This document shows, one piece after another, positions 15,957 to 24,614 of a DNA stretch of 26,242 nt. This DNA comes from an uncultured Lysobacter sp. (GTDB lineage Bacteria; Pseudomonadota; Gammaproteobacteria; Xanthomonadales; Xanthomonadaceae): the NCBI GenBank assembly GCA_946480055.1, contig CAMLID010000044.1:1-26242 (forward strand), written 5' to 3'. A model generated the notes under the pieces. That model made no database searches, was not told where the DNA came from, and was given only the letters and a program-made list of their open reading frames with translations. The position numbers were made by a program, and so were the translations under genes. The stretch's first letter is position 1, and every line of letters begins with the position of its first letter.

Positions 15957-16867
15957 GCGCGCCGCACACGCCCGCGTTCCAGCGCCAGCGCGGTGCCGCG
16001 TTGCTGCTGGTAATGTGGCTGATCGCGATGCTGACCGCGCTGATCGGCAGCTTCGCGCTGATGGCGCGGGTCGAGAATCTGCAGGGCCGGCTGTTGGTGC
16101 GCGGCTTGCTTGCGCAAAACGCTGCACGCGCTGGCATGGAATATGCGTTGACGCGGGTGACCCAGAGCGATCCGCGCCTGCAATGGCGCCCCGACGGCAC
16201 ACCGTATCGCTGGTCCTACGCCGGCGCCGAGGTCGAAGTGAAGCTGATCGACGAGAACGGCAAGGTCGATCTCAACCAGGCCGATCCGGCGCTGCTGACC
16301 GCGCTGATCCAGGGCGCCGGCGGCATCGAGCAGCAGGCCGATGCGGCGCGGCTGGCGTCGGCGATCGCCGATTGGCGCGACCCCGATCCGCTGACCCAGG
16401 TCTCCGGCGGCGCCGAAGATCCGGACTACGCCTCCGCGGGCCTGCCCTACGGGGCCAAGGACGCCGAATTCGAAAGCGTGGCCGAACTGGAACAGGTGCT
16501 GGGCTTCACTCCTGCGCTGTACGCCAAGATCGAGCCCTACCTGACCGTCTACAGCGGCCGTTCCCAGCCCGATCCCGCGTTCGCTGCGGCACCGGTGTTG
16601 GATGCGATGGGTCTAAATGGTGCCGATGTGATCGCGCAGCGCGGCCGGCGTAACCCAGATGGCACACCGATGCCGGGTGGGGGCCTGCCCGGGCAATTAC
16701 CCGGGCTCGTCGGCGAAGGCAGTGGCACCTATAGTATCGACAGCCGCGCGCGGCTCTCCGATGGCCGCGAGTCGGTATTGCGAGTAGTCGTGCGCGCGGG
16801 AGGCGGTGCCGTGCCAGGCATGGCCTATACGCCGTTGCGTTGGGAGGAGGGAGCTTCGCCACGATGA
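15953..16867 (+). CDS. xpsK: Minor pseudopilin GspK (XpsK)
   Basis: The large tip pseudopilin, 304 residues from the ATG at 15953, which forms an ATGA overlap with xpsJ. The leader ends [11 protein letters not shown], and residue +5 is Leu, not Glu, as is typical for GspK; this is thought to place it at the pilus tip. Family landmarks follow: [15 protein letters not shown], then [22 protein letters not shown], then the [10 protein letters not shown] motif, then [37 protein letters not shown], a helix-hairpin-helix-like SAM domain. A Gly/Pro-rich loop near 243-258 is encoded by a perfect inverted repeat at 16687-16706. It overlaps xpsL by 4 bases. Confidence 0.94.
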   Translation: MSAPHTPAFQRQRGAALLLVMWLIAMLTALIGSFALMARVENLQGRLLVRGLLAQNAARAGMEYALTRVTQSDPRLQWRPDGTPYRWSYAGAEVEVKLIDENGKVDLNQADPALLTALIQGAGGIEQQADAARLASAIADWRDPDPLTQVSGGAEDPDYASAGLPYGAKDAEFESVAELEQVLGFTPALYAKIEPYLTVYSGRSQPDPAFAAAPVLDAMGLNGADVIAQRGRRNPDGTPMPGGGLPGQLPGLVGEGSGTYSIDSRARLSDGRESVLRVVVRAGGGAVPGMAYTPLRWEEGASPR

Positions 16868-18066
16868 ACTCGCAAGTCGAAAGCCGGCCTGGAAGCTGGC
16901 AGACGGACAATCCGTTGCGACGCCTGGGCGGCCGTTTGATGCCCGGCGCGGGCGGTTTCCTGTCGTGGTGGGGACGCAATCTCGCCGCGTGGCTGCCGCT
17001 GCGCGCGCGCCAGGCGCTGGGCATGGACCGCGGCCGTCTGCTGCTGCAGGTGCAGGGCGAATCGCTGTCGCTGCGTTTGCAGCGCGGCGCCGAACTGCGC
17101 GAGCTGGGCGTATTGCCCGGCTTGGCCGACTTCGCCGTGGCCGACCTCGGCGCGCTCACCGCCCCGCACGCCGTCGGCGCACGCAGCGACGATCCGCTGG
17201 CGCCGCTGCTGCCGTCCGGCCTGGCCGATCTGCCGCGCTGGCTGCTGCTGCCGGCCGCGAGCAGCCTGCGCCGCCGTCTGACCCTGCCTGCCGCCGCGGC
17301 CGAACGCCTGCGCGACGTGGTCGGTTTCGAAATCGACCGCCAGACCCCGTTCACCGCCGACGCGGTCGCGTTCGACGCGCGTGTGCTCGCGCGCCGCGAC
17401 GGCGACGGCCAGCTCGATGCCGAACTGGTCGCGGTGCCGCGCCAGGTCCTGAACCCGCAACTGGCCGCGATCGGTCCGCTCGCCGACAGCCTGGCCGGCG
17501 TCGACGTCGCCGGCGCCGACGGTGCGCCGCTGTCGGTGAATCTGCTGCCGCCCTCGCAGCGGCGCAGCCACAGCGATCCGTTCCGGCTGTGGAACCTGGT
17601 GCTGGTCGCGGTCGCGCTGATCGCGATCGCCGCGACCCTGTGGCAACTGCTGGCTAATCGCCGCAGCGCCGCCGACAACCTGGAGCAGACCATCGCCAGC
17701 CACGCCGCCGCCGCGCGCAGCGCCGCCGCGCAGCGTCAGGAACTGATCGCGCTGATCGAAGGCCAGGCCTTCCTCGACCGCACCAGCGCCGAGCGTCCGA
17801 GCACGGTCGAGCTGATCAACGAACTCAGCAAGCGCCTCCCCGACAGCACCTATCTGGAAAAGCTCGCGATCGAGGACAACAGCCTGTTGCTGATCGGCCT
17901 CAGCCGCGAAGCCTCGTCGCTGATCGCGCGCCTGCAGGGCACGCCGCTGTGGCGCTCGCCGGCGCTGACCGGCGCGGTCCAGCCCGATCCGACCAGCGGC
18001 CGCGACCGTTTCACCCTGACCGCCGAGATCGGTCCGCCGCGAGCGGAGGCCGCCCGTGGCCAATGA
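16864..18066 (+). CDS. xpsL: Type II secretion assembly-platform protein GspL (XpsL)
   Basis: An inner-membrane protein that recruits the XpsE ATPase. The 400 residues have a cytoplasmic actin-like domain to about residue 235 ([37 protein letters not shown], a typical GspL/PilM-like element), one membrane helix at about 242-263 ([22 protein letters not shown]), and a periplasmic part with a coiled coil and a PilN-like ferredoxin fold ([32 protein letters not shown]). ATG 16864 is chosen because of the ATGA overlap with xpsK; GGGAGGAGGG lies 13 bases upstream of it. A TTG at 16840 is possible but less likely. Confidence 0.93.
   Translation: MNSQVESRPGSWQTDNPLRRLGGRLMPGAGGFLSWWGRNLAAWLPLRARQALGMDRGRLLLQVQGESLSLRLQRGAELRELGVLPGLADFAVADLGALTAPHAVGARSDDPLAPLLPSGLADLPRWLLLPAASSLRRRLTLPAAAAERLRDVVGFEIDRQTPFTADAVAFDARVLARRDGDGQLDAELVAVPRQVLNPQLAAIGPLADSLAGVDVAGADGAPLSVNLLPPSQRRSHSDPFRLWNLVLVAVALIAIAATLWQLLANRRSAADNLEQTIASHAAAARSAAAQRQELIALIEGQAFLDRTSAERPSTVELINELSKRLPDSTYLEKLAIEDNSLLLIGLSREASSLIARLQGTPLWRSPALTGAVQPDPTSGRDRFTLTAEIGPPRAEAARGQ
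18045..18049 (+). promoter_or_regulatory. Ribosome binding site setting the GTG start of xpsM
   Basis: GGAGG lies inside the end of xpsL, 6 bases before GTG 18056. The resulting start (MANDLKVGG) places one membrane helix at residues 15-34, as expected for GspM. Confidence 0.65.
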
Positions 18067-18724
18067 CCTCAAAGTCGGTGGCATCGAACGCGACCGTTGG
18101 GTCGCGCTGGGCCTGTTGTTGGCCGCGCTGGCGCTGGCCTACGCAGTGCTGGTGCATCCGTGGTGGACCGTGCCGATGATCGAGGCCAACGAACGCCTCG
18201 ACGGCCTCAAGGAACGCGAACTGCGCCAGCGCATGCAACTGCAGCAGGCGCCGCAGGTGCAGCAGCGCCTGCAGCAGGTGCGCCAGCAACAGGCCGGCCG
18301 ACCGGGTTTCCTGCCTGAGGCCAGCGCCGAACTCGCCAGCGCCGCGTTGGTGCAGCGTCTGGAAAACGTGGTCGCCCAGGCCAGCCCGGGCAACCGCAGC
18401 TGCCGCATCGACAACCGCTCGCCGCTGGCCGACAACTCGCGCCGCGACCGCTACGCGCGCGTGGTGGTGCAGGTGCGCCTGCGCTGCGGCACCAGCGAGA
18501 CCGCGGCCGTGCTGCATTCGCTGGAAAGCGGATCGCCGCGGCTGTTCGTCGGCAACCTCAATCTGCTGTCGGCGCGCGGCTACTTCGTGCCCGGCACCGG
18601 CCGGCCTTCGTCCGATGGCGGCATCGACGTGAGCTTCGACCTCTACGGCTACCTGCGCCCCAGTCCTGCCGCGGCCGCCGCACCCAAGACCGCCAACGTC
18701 CCGGGGGCCGTCAATGCGTCTTGA
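18056..18724 (+). CDS. xpsM: Type II secretion protein GspM (XpsM)
   Basis: A bitopic inner-membrane partner that stabilises XpsL. The 222 residues have a short cytoplasmic end, one helix (WVALGLLLAALALAYAVLV, 15-34) and a periplasmic Gln-rich coiled coil (about 45-80, LRQRMQLQQAPQVQQRLQQ). A ferredoxin-like domain follows; its second half includes RYARVVVQVRLRCGTSETAAVLHSLES and LFVGNLNLLSARG, matching the Xanthomonas-type GspM family. It overlaps xpsL by 11 bases at its start and xpsN by 11 bases at its end, so the three are probably made together. Confidence 0.92.
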   Translation: MANDLKVGGIERDRWVALGLLLAALALAYAVLVHPWWTVPMIEANERLDGLKERELRQRMQLQQAPQVQQRLQQVRQQQAGRPGFLPEASAELASAALVQRLENVVAQASPGNRSCRIDNRSPLADNSRRDRYARVVVQVRLRCGTSETAAVLHSLESGSPRLFVGNLNLLSARGYFVPGTGRPSSDGGIDVSFDLYGYLRPSPAAAAAPKTANVPGAVNAS

Positions 18725-19538
18725 TGCCGCCAGCCCCCGCACCTGGCTGCTCGCCACCGTCGCCGGCTGGGCCGTGCTGGTCTGGCTGCTGGCCCTGGCC
18801 GGCATGGGCCGCAACGCGCAGTTGCTGGACGATGACGCCAGCCTGGTCGCGACATTGCCGCAATCGCGCGCGCCGGCCAAGCCGCGGGTCGGGCCGCTGA
18901 CCCAGTACGCCGACATCGGCGCGCGTCCGCTGCTGATGGACGACCGCCGCCCGCGCGCCTTCTTCGTCCAGGGCAAGGGCGACGAGGCCGCGCAGGCCAA
19001 CACCTTCGACTACGTGCTGAGCAGCGTGCTGATCACGCCGGACCTGAAGATGGCGATCCTGCAGCCGGCCGACGGCAGCGAGTCGGTACGGGTCAAGCTC
19101 GGCGACGTGCCCGAATCGCATCCGGCCTGGCGCCTGACCGCGCTGGAGCCGCGCAAGGCCGTGTTCGAAGGCCCCGAAGGCCGGCGCGAGATGGACCTGC
19201 GCGTGTACGACGGCCAGGGCGGACAAGCGCCAACCGCGATCGCCGTGCCGCCGCCGATCCCTGGCGCGCCCTCGCCCGGCGCGCGCGCGCCGCAACCGCC
19301 GCAACCGCCACAGGTGCAGCCGCAGCCGCCGGGCCGCAACGCCACCGCCGCGCCGATGCCGCAGCAGCTCAATCCCGGCCCGGCCAAGCCGGCCCCCAGC
19401 ACCAACCCCGTCGATACCTCCGGCACCGAACCGATGACCGAGCAGGCACAGATGGAAGCCATCCGCAAAAGGATCGAGGCGCGTCGCGCCCAATTGCGGC
19501 AACAGCAAGCCCAGCAACCCCCGGCCAAGACGCCGTGA
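18714..19538 (+). CDS. xpsN: Type II secretion protein XpsN (GspC-like role)
   Basis: An inner-membrane protein with one N-terminal helix (11-30, WLLATVAGWAVLVWLLALAG) and a periplasmic region. Residues about 60-170 (VGPLTQYADIGARPLLMDDRRPRAF and later strands) look like the homology region that GspC and XpsN use to contact the secretin. The C-terminal third is very rich in Pro, Gln and Ala and ends in a basic helix. In Xanthomonas, XpsN joins the XpsL-XpsM complex and links it to XpsD. No gspC gene is present here, in keeping with XpsN doing that job. It overlaps xpsM by 11 bases and precedes xpsD by 10. Confidence 0.9.
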   Translation: MRLDAASPRTWLLATVAGWAVLVWLLALAGMGRNAQLLDDDASLVATLPQSRAPAKPRVGPLTQYADIGARPLLMDDRRPRAFFVQGKGDEAAQANTFDYVLSSVLITPDLKMAILQPADGSESVRVKLGDVPESHPAWRLTALEPRKAVFEGPEGRREMDLRVYDGQGGQAPTAIAVPPPIPGAPSPGARAPQPPQPPQVQPQPPGRNATAAPMPQQLNPGPAKPAPSTNPVDTSGTEPMTEQAQMEAIRKRIEARRAQLRQQQAQQPPAKTP

Positions 19539-19548
19539 GAGTGAACGC

Positions 19549-21753
19549 ATGAAGCTACGTCACAACCCAATCGCGTCCCGTGCCCTCGTCGGCCTCACCA
19601 TCGCCAGCCTGCTGGCGGCCTGCGCCAGCGCGCCGGTCGCCGACATACGCCGCGACGCCGATCCGGCGGCGCTGCGCGGCAAGGCCGGTACCGCCGGCAC
19701 CGCCGCCTCCGACGACGTCTCCTCGCAGCCGCTGGACGATAAGAGCCGGGGGCCGCGTCCGCAGATCCGTCGCGGCAGCGGCCAGGTCATCAACCGCAGT
19801 GCGGCCGCCGAAGCGCCGCCCGGCATCGGCGCCACCAGCGGCTCGGCCACCTTCAACTTCGAAGGCGAATCGCTGCACGCGGTGGTCAAGGCCATCCTCG
19901 GCGACATGCTCGGCCAGAACTACGTGATCGCGCCGGGCGTACAGGGCACCGTGACCTTGTCGACGCCCAAACCGGTCAGCCCGGCCGCGGCGATGAACCT
20001 GCTGGAAATGGTGCTGGGCTGGAACAACGCGCGCCTGGTCTACAGCGGCGGCCGCTACAACATCGTGCCCGCCGACCAGGCCCTGGCAGGCAACGTCGCG
20101 CCGCGCACCGGCTCGGCCTCGACCGCGCGCGGTTTCGAAGTGCGCACCGTGCCGCTGCGCTACATCTCGGCCACCGAGATGGAGAAGATCCTCAAGCCGT
20201 ACGCGCGCCCGAACGCGATCGTCAACGTCGACGGCGCGCGCAACGTGATCAGCATCGGCGGCAGCCGCGCCGAGCTGGAGAACTACCTGCGCACGATCGA
20301 GATCTTCGACGTCGACTGGCTGTCGGGCATGTCGGTGGGCGTGTTCCCGCTGCAGTCGGGCAAGGCCGCCAAGGTCGTGGCCGACCTGGAGAAGGTGTTC
20401 GGCGAGCAGAGCAAGTCGCCGGTCGCCGGCATGTTCCGCTTCATGCCGCTGGAAGGCGCCAACGCGGTGCTGGTGATCAGCACCCAGCCCGACTACCTCG
20501 ACGACATCCAGCAGTGGCTGGAACGCATCGACGGCGCCGGCGGCGAGATGCAGCTGTTCACCTATGAGCTCAAGTACATCAAGGCCAAGGAACTGGCCCA
20601 GCGCCTGTCGGAAGTGTTCGGCGGCGGCCGCGGCGGCGGTGGCGATTCCGGCGCCGGCGCGCCCTCGCTGATGCCCGGGCTGGAGCCGGTCGAACTGCAG
20701 GACGGCGCCAACGGCTCCACCGCCAACATCGGCGGCAAAGACAGCGGTACCGGCGGTACTGGCGGCGGCGAAATGTCGCTGGGCTCGCGCCAGAGCGGCA
20801 ACGGCAGCGTGACCCTGGAAATCGACGGCGCCCGCGTGGGCGTGGCCGCGGTCGAGGAGACCAACTCGCTGCTGGTGCGCAGCAGCCCCGGCGCCTGGCG
20901 TTCGATCCGCGATGTGATCGACAAGCTCGACGTCATGCCGATGCAGGTGCACATCGAGGCCCAGGTCGTGACCGTGACGCTCACGGGCGACCTGTCCTAC
21001 GGCGTGAACTGGTTCTTCGAGCGCGCGGTCACCGACAACGGCCTGCCCGACGCGGTCGGCCGCACCACCTGGAGCACCCTGGCCGGCAGCATCAAGCCCG
21101 TCACCGACGGCAGCGGCGGCCTGGGCTGGACCTTCCTCGGCCGCAACGCCGCGGCGGTGATCAGCGCGCTCGACGCGGTCAGCGACGTGCAGCTGCTGCA
21201 ATCGCCGTCGGTGCTGGTGCGCAACAACGCCGAGGCCACGCTCAACGTCGGCAGCCGCATCCCGATCTCGTCGGTCACGGTCAACCCGGGCTCCAACAAC
21301 GACAACACCTACAGCCAGGTGCAGTACCTGGACACCGGCATCATCCTCAAGGTGCGTCCGCGCGTGAGCAAGGACGGCATGGTGTTCCTGGACATCGTCC
21401 AGGAGGTCAGCAGCCCGACCGGTGTGGCCGACCGCAACGGCAACGTCCGCATCGACACCCGCAAGCTCAAGACCGAAGCCGCGATCCAGAGCGGCGACAC
21501 GGTGCTGATGGCGGGCCTGATCAGCGATGGCGTCACCCGCGGCTCGTCCGGCTTCCCCGGCCTGAGCCGGATCCCGGTGATCGGCGGCCTGTTCGGGCGC
21601 CAAAGCTCGAAGAACGAGCGCCTGGAGACCATCATCCTGCTGACCCCGACGATCGTGCGCAATCCGCAGGAGTCGCGCGACCTGACCGACGAATACGGCC
21701 GCCGCTTCCGCGCCCTGGAGCCGCTGCAGAACAAGCCGCGCCGCAACAAGTGA
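19549..21753 (+). CDS. xpsD: Type II secretion outer-membrane secretin GspD (XpsD)
   Basis: The multimeric outer-membrane gate. The 734 residues begin with a lipoprotein signal peptide (SLLAAC, lipidated Cys25), as is known for Xanthomonas XpsD. After a disordered stretch (26-95) come N0 (about 100-170, TFNFEGESLHAVVKAILGDML), N1 and N2 (about 195-345) and N3, which is interrupted by a Gly/Ser-rich insert at about 358-425. The secretin barrel follows (about 470-710), with VQLLQSPSVLVRNNAEATLNVGSRIPI and the signature SGFPGLSRIPVIGGLFG starting near 667. A C-terminal S-like tail ends in basic residues. A lipid anchor may replace a pilotin. Last of the xps genes. Confidence 0.97.
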   Translation: MKLRHNPIASRALVGLTIASLLAACASAPVADIRRDADPAALRGKAGTAGTAASDDVSSQPLDDKSRGPRPQIRRGSGQVINRSAAAEAPPGIGATSGSATFNFEGESLHAVVKAILGDMLGQNYVIAPGVQGTVTLSTPKPVSPAAAMNLLEMVLGWNNARLVYSGGRYNIVPADQALAGNVAPRTGSASTARGFEVRTVPLRYISATEMEKILKPYARPNAIVNVDGARNVISIGGSRAELENYLRTIEIFDVDWLSGMSVGVFPLQSGKAAKVVADLEKVFGEQSKSPVAGMFRFMPLEGANAVLVISTQPDYLDDIQQWLERIDGAGGEMQLFTYELKYIKAKELAQRLSEVFGGGRGGGGDSGAGAPSLMPGLEPVELQDGANGSTANIGGKDSGTGGTGGGEMSLGSRQSGNGSVTLEIDGARVGVAAVEETNSLLVRSSPGAWRSIRDVIDKLDVMPMQVHIEAQVVTVTLTGDLSYGVNWFFERAVTDNGLPDAVGRTTWSTLAGSIKPVTDGSGGLGWTFLGRNAAAVISALDAVSDVQLLQSPSVLVRNNAEATLNVGSRIPISSVTVNPGSNNDNTYSQVQYLDTGIILKVRPRVSKDGMVFLDIVQEVSSPTGVADRNGNVRIDTRKLKTEAAIQSGDTVLMAGLISDGVTRGSSGFPGLSRIPVIGGLFGRQSSKNERLETIILLTPTIVRNPQESRDLTDEYGRRFRALEPLQNKPRRNK

Positions 21754-21769
21754 CCGCGCAGGCACCGGC

Positions 21770-22642
21770 TTGACGGATCCGCGAGCGATCGCGGATCGTC
21801 TGCGCATGCCGCCAGAACTGCCCATCGTCGTGGTCCCGGTCGGCGTCGACGACGACGCGCTGGACGCCTGTCTGGCCGCGCTGGACGCGTGCACGCCGCC
21901 GGGCACCCGGGTCTGGCTGGCCGACGACGCCCAGGCCGGGCCGCGCGGCTACGCCATCATCGAACGCTGGATGGCGCGCACCCCGCTCAAGGCCGATTGC
22001 ACCCGCCGCCAGCGCCCGATCGGCGAGGCCGCCCACGTCAGCGAAGTGCTGGCCGCCTGCGGCGACGCCGACGTCGCGGTGCTGGCGCCCGACGCGATCC
22101 CCGCGCCGGGCTGGCTGACACGCCTGAGCGGGTGCCTGGCCAGCGACGGCGCGATCGCGACCGCGACCCCGTGGAGCAACGCCGGCGAGGCTGCGTCCTG
22201 GCCGCGCATCGGCGAGATCGCCGCGGTGCCCGCCGACCTCGAACGCCTGTCGCGCGCCGCAGCCGGCATGCCCGCGCTGTATCCCGAACTGCCGGCCGCG
22301 ATCGGCCACGCCGTCGCCCTGCGCGGCAGCGCGCGCAAGCGCGCAGGCGGCCTGGACGGCGCCAGCTACGGTTCCTGGTACGCGGCGCTGATCGATCTGT
22401 CCTTGCGCCTGTCCGGCCTGGGCTGGCGCAACGCCCTGTGCGATACCGCCTTCGTCGCCCGTCGCGGCGAGGGCGGGCCCTACGACGGCGACATGGACCA
22501 CCTCGCGGTGCGCTGGCCGGACTGGCATGCGCGCCTGGCGGGATTCTTGATGAGCGATCCGCTGCACGGATCGCGCGAACGACTGACCGGCCTGCTCGAC
22601 GGCGTCGGCCCACCGGATCCGCAACGTGACCTCTTCACCTGA
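21770..22642 (+). CDS. Divergent family-2-like glycosyltransferase
   Basis: A 290-residue protein with a GT-A-like plan. A first strand and helix (LPIVVVPVGVDDDALDACLAAL) precede a WLADDAQAGP segment, where family-2 enzymes place their nucleotide-binding Asp. Then DADVAVLAPDAIPAPGWLTRL takes the place of the usual DxD strand, but the second Asp is replaced, giving APDA. SGCLASDGAIATATPWSN and GGLDGASYGSWYAALIDLSLRL resemble the acceptor half. The metal site looks altered, so activity is uncertain. The TTG start 16 bases after xpsD is preceded by GCAGG; an ATG at 21806 is an alternative that loses 12 residues. It overlaps the next gene by 17 bases. Confidence 0.75.
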   Translation: MTDPRAIADRLRMPPELPIVVVPVGVDDDALDACLAALDACTPPGTRVWLADDAQAGPRGYAIIERWMARTPLKADCTRRQRPIGEAAHVSEVLAACGDADVAVLAPDAIPAPGWLTRLSGCLASDGAIATATPWSNAGEAASWPRIGEIAAVPADLERLSRAAAGMPALYPELPAAIGHAVALRGSARKRAGGLDGASYGSWYAALIDLSLRLSGLGWRNALCDTAFVARRGEGGPYDGDMDHLAVRWPDWHARLAGFLMSDPLHGSRERLTGLLDGVGPPDPQRDLFT

Positions 22643-23537
22643 CTCCAGCTCATCTGGCTCCAGCCCATCCGATCCCGGCGACGGCATCGCCGCGATCGTC
22701 GTCAGCTACCAAAGCGCGGCCACCATCGACGACTGCCTCACCCGCCTGCGCGCCGCGCAGGGCGTGAGCGCGATCCGTGTGGTCGACAACCACTCCAGCG
22801 ACGGCACTCTCGAAATCGTCCAGCGCCACGCGGCCGGCGACGCGCGCGTGCGTTTCATCGACAACCCGGACAATCCCGGCTTCGGCGTGGGCTGCAATCA
22901 GGGCGTGGACGATCTCGGCGACGCGCCGGCGGCGTGGCTGGCGTTCGTGAATCCCGACTGCCTGCTGGAAGCCGACGCGCTCGCGCGCCTGCGCGCGCTC
23001 GCGACGCCGCTCGGAGATGCCTTGCTGGGCGCGGATCTGGTCGACGACGACGGCGTGCGCGACGGCGCGGCGCGGCGCAACGATCCCGATTTCGCCGGCA
23101 TGCTCGCCGGCGTGCTGACCAGCGCGCTGGGCCGCGCTCCGCGCTCCGCGCTCAATCTCGCCCCCGACGACAGCCAGCCGCTGCAACGCGTGCAGGCCGT
23201 ATCCGGCGCCCTGATGCTGATGCCGCGCGCGCTGTTCGCGCGCATCGGCGGTTTCGACCCCGGCTATCGCCTGCACGCCGAGGACCTGGACCTGTGCCGG
23301 CGCGCGCGCGAAGCCGGCGCCGTGGTCGCGGTCGCCAACCGCGTGCGCGTGCTGCACGTGCGCGGCGTTTCCAGCCGCTCGCGGCCGCTGTTCGTGGAGT
23401 GGCACAAGCACCGCGGCCTGTGGCGCTACTTCAGCAAGTTCGAAGCCGGCCGGCGCGGTATGTGGACCCGCCTCGGCGTGTTCGCCGCGATCTGGCTGCG
23501 GTTTCCGATCGCGGCCGCGCGCGCCTGGCTGCGTTGA
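22626..23537 (+). CDS. Family-2 glycosyltransferase, rhamnosyltransferase-like
   Basis: This enzyme probably transfers a sugar from a nucleotide donor to a surface glycan at the inner face of the membrane. Its 303 residues start with a Ser/Pro-rich tail (1-18). The GT2 core follows: AIVVSYQSAATIDDCL, VVDNHSSDGT, DNPDNPGFGVGCNQG, FVNPDC at the DxD position, and VSGALMLMPRALFARIGGFDPGYRLHAEDLDLCRRAREAG, the ED catalytic segment typical of WbbL-like rhamnosyltransferases. A hydrophobic C-terminal stretch may bind the membrane. The GTG start overlaps the preceding gene by 17 bases. The substrate cannot be told from sequence. Only 21 bases separate it from the convergent gene downstream. Confidence 0.9.
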   Translation: MTSSPDSSSSGSSPSDPGDGIAAIVVSYQSAATIDDCLTRLRAAQGVSAIRVVDNHSSDGTLEIVQRHAAGDARVRFIDNPDNPGFGVGCNQGVDDLGDAPAAWLAFVNPDCLLEADALARLRALATPLGDALLGADLVDDDGVRDGAARRNDPDFAGMLAGVLTSALGRAPRSALNLAPDDSQPLQRVQAVSGALMLMPRALFARIGGFDPGYRLHAEDLDLCRRAREAGAVVAVANRVRVLHVRGVSSRSRPLFVEWHKHRGLWRYFSKFEAGRRGMWTRLGVFAAIWLRFPIAAARAWLR

Positions 23538-23558
23538 GCGCGCGGCGATCGCGGCTGC

Positions 23559-24515
23559 TCAGAGTTCGAGCAAATCCCGTCCGATCACCAACTCGCCCTT
23601 GAAGTAGGGCGACACCGCGTCGCGCCAGACCTGGTCGCTCAGCGAGGCGTCGCCGCCCGGCACGAAGTGGCTCAGCACCAGGGTCTTCACTCCGGCCTCG
23701 CTGGCCAGGCGCCCGACCTGCTCGGTGGTGGTGTGGCTGTCGAGCAGGTGCTGACGCAGCCGAGCCGCCTGCGCCTCGCTGGCGATCAGGCGTTCCAGCG
23801 CAGGCAGGTACATGACCTCGTGCACCAGCACGTCGGCGCCGCGCGCCAGTTCGACCAACGCCGCGCTGGGTCGGGTGTCGCCGGAGAACACGATGGAGCG
23901 GTCCGGCCCGTCGAAACGGTACGCGAACGCGGGCGCGACCGGTGGATGCTCGACCAGCGAGGCGGTGACCTTGACCCGCTCGTCCTGCATCACCACGCCG
24001 TCGCGCCGCAGTTCGTGCGCGCGGATCAGCGGCGCCAACGGCGGCCGCCCCTCGTCGGCGATGCGGGTGCGGATGTCGCTGTCGTTGAGCTGCAGGAACT
24101 GCCGGGTCATGCGCTTGAGCGGCGGCGGGCCCCAGGTATCGACCGGACGGCGCAGGTCGGCGGCCCAGGCCAGCCATAGCAGGTTGCCGTAGTCGGCGTT
24201 GTGATCGGAATGGTGATGGGTGATGAAGACGTCGCGGATCGCGCCCAGCGACAGTCCGGCCAAGGCCATCTGCCGGGCCACGCCGTTGCCGCAGTCGATC
24301 ACGTAGACCGCATCGTCGATCACCACCGCGCTGGCGGGCGCCGCGCGCAGCGCTTTGGGCGTCGGTCCGCCGGCGGTGCCGAGCAGGACCAGGCGCGTGC
24401 GTTTGCGGGCGATGGAAGTGGCGAGCGCCGGTGCGGCTGGCCAGGCGCCCGCGGCGAGCGCGAACGGGGCAGCGGCGAGCAGTCGGCGACGAGTGGCATC
24501 GGCGGGATGATCCAT
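23559..24515 (-). CDS. Tat-exported metallo-beta-lactamase-fold hydrolase
   Basis: A 318-residue protein with a twin-arginine-type signal (TRRRLLAAAPFALAAG..., residues 8-32) followed by a beta-lactamase-fold hydrolase of the arylsulfatase/ribonuclease Z-like group. Predicted zinc ligands are His100, His102, Asp104 and His105 in THHHSDH, His190 in VEHPPV, Asp213 in FSGDT and His283 in LSHFVP, so both metal sites appear complete. Export folded through Tat with metals bound in the cytoplasm would fit. The physiological substrate is unknown; tRNA processing is unlikely for an exported protein. The gene converges on the glycosyltransferase gene with a 21-base gap and lies 99 bases downstream of pyrF. 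Confidence 0.9.
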   Translation of the reverse strand: MDHPADATRRRLLAAAPFALAAGAWPAAPALATSIARKRTRLVLLGTAGGPTPKALRAAPASAVVIDDAVYVIDCGNGVARQMALAGLSLGAIRDVFITHHHSDHNADYGNLLWLAWAADLRRPVDTWGPPPLKRMTRQFLQLNDSDIRTRIADEGRPPLAPLIRAHELRRDGVVMQDERVKVTASLVEHPPVAPAFAYRFDGPDRSIVFSGDTRPSAALVELARGADVLVHEVMYLPALERLIASEAQAARLRQHLLDSHTTTEQVGRLASEAGVKTLVLSHFVPGGDASLSDQVWRDAVSPYFKGELVIGRDLLEL

Positions 24516-24556
24516 GCCGGCAAGCCTAGCGCGAACGCGCCGCGCCGATCATGACG

Positions 24557-24585
24557 AAAACGCGATGGCTCACATTGCCGCGTGG
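24557..24585 (-). terminator. Weak possible terminator after pyrF
   Basis: On the minus strand a bulged stem (CGCGGC arm with GCC...GCG) is followed by GTTTTC. The stem is short and interrupted, so this is a tentative call. It lies in the 99-base gap between pyrF and the downstream hydrolase gene. Confidence 0.25.
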
Positions 24586-24614
24586 CTTGCGCCGGACGAG
24601 GCCGGCGTGCCGCT

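Noticed and set aside
16687..16706. Perfect GCCCGGG...CCCGGGC inverted repeat inside xpsK as a terminator or attenuator
   Set aside because: It encodes a repeated Leu-Pro-Gly loop, lacks a T-run and lies in the middle of an operon; protein repetition explains it.
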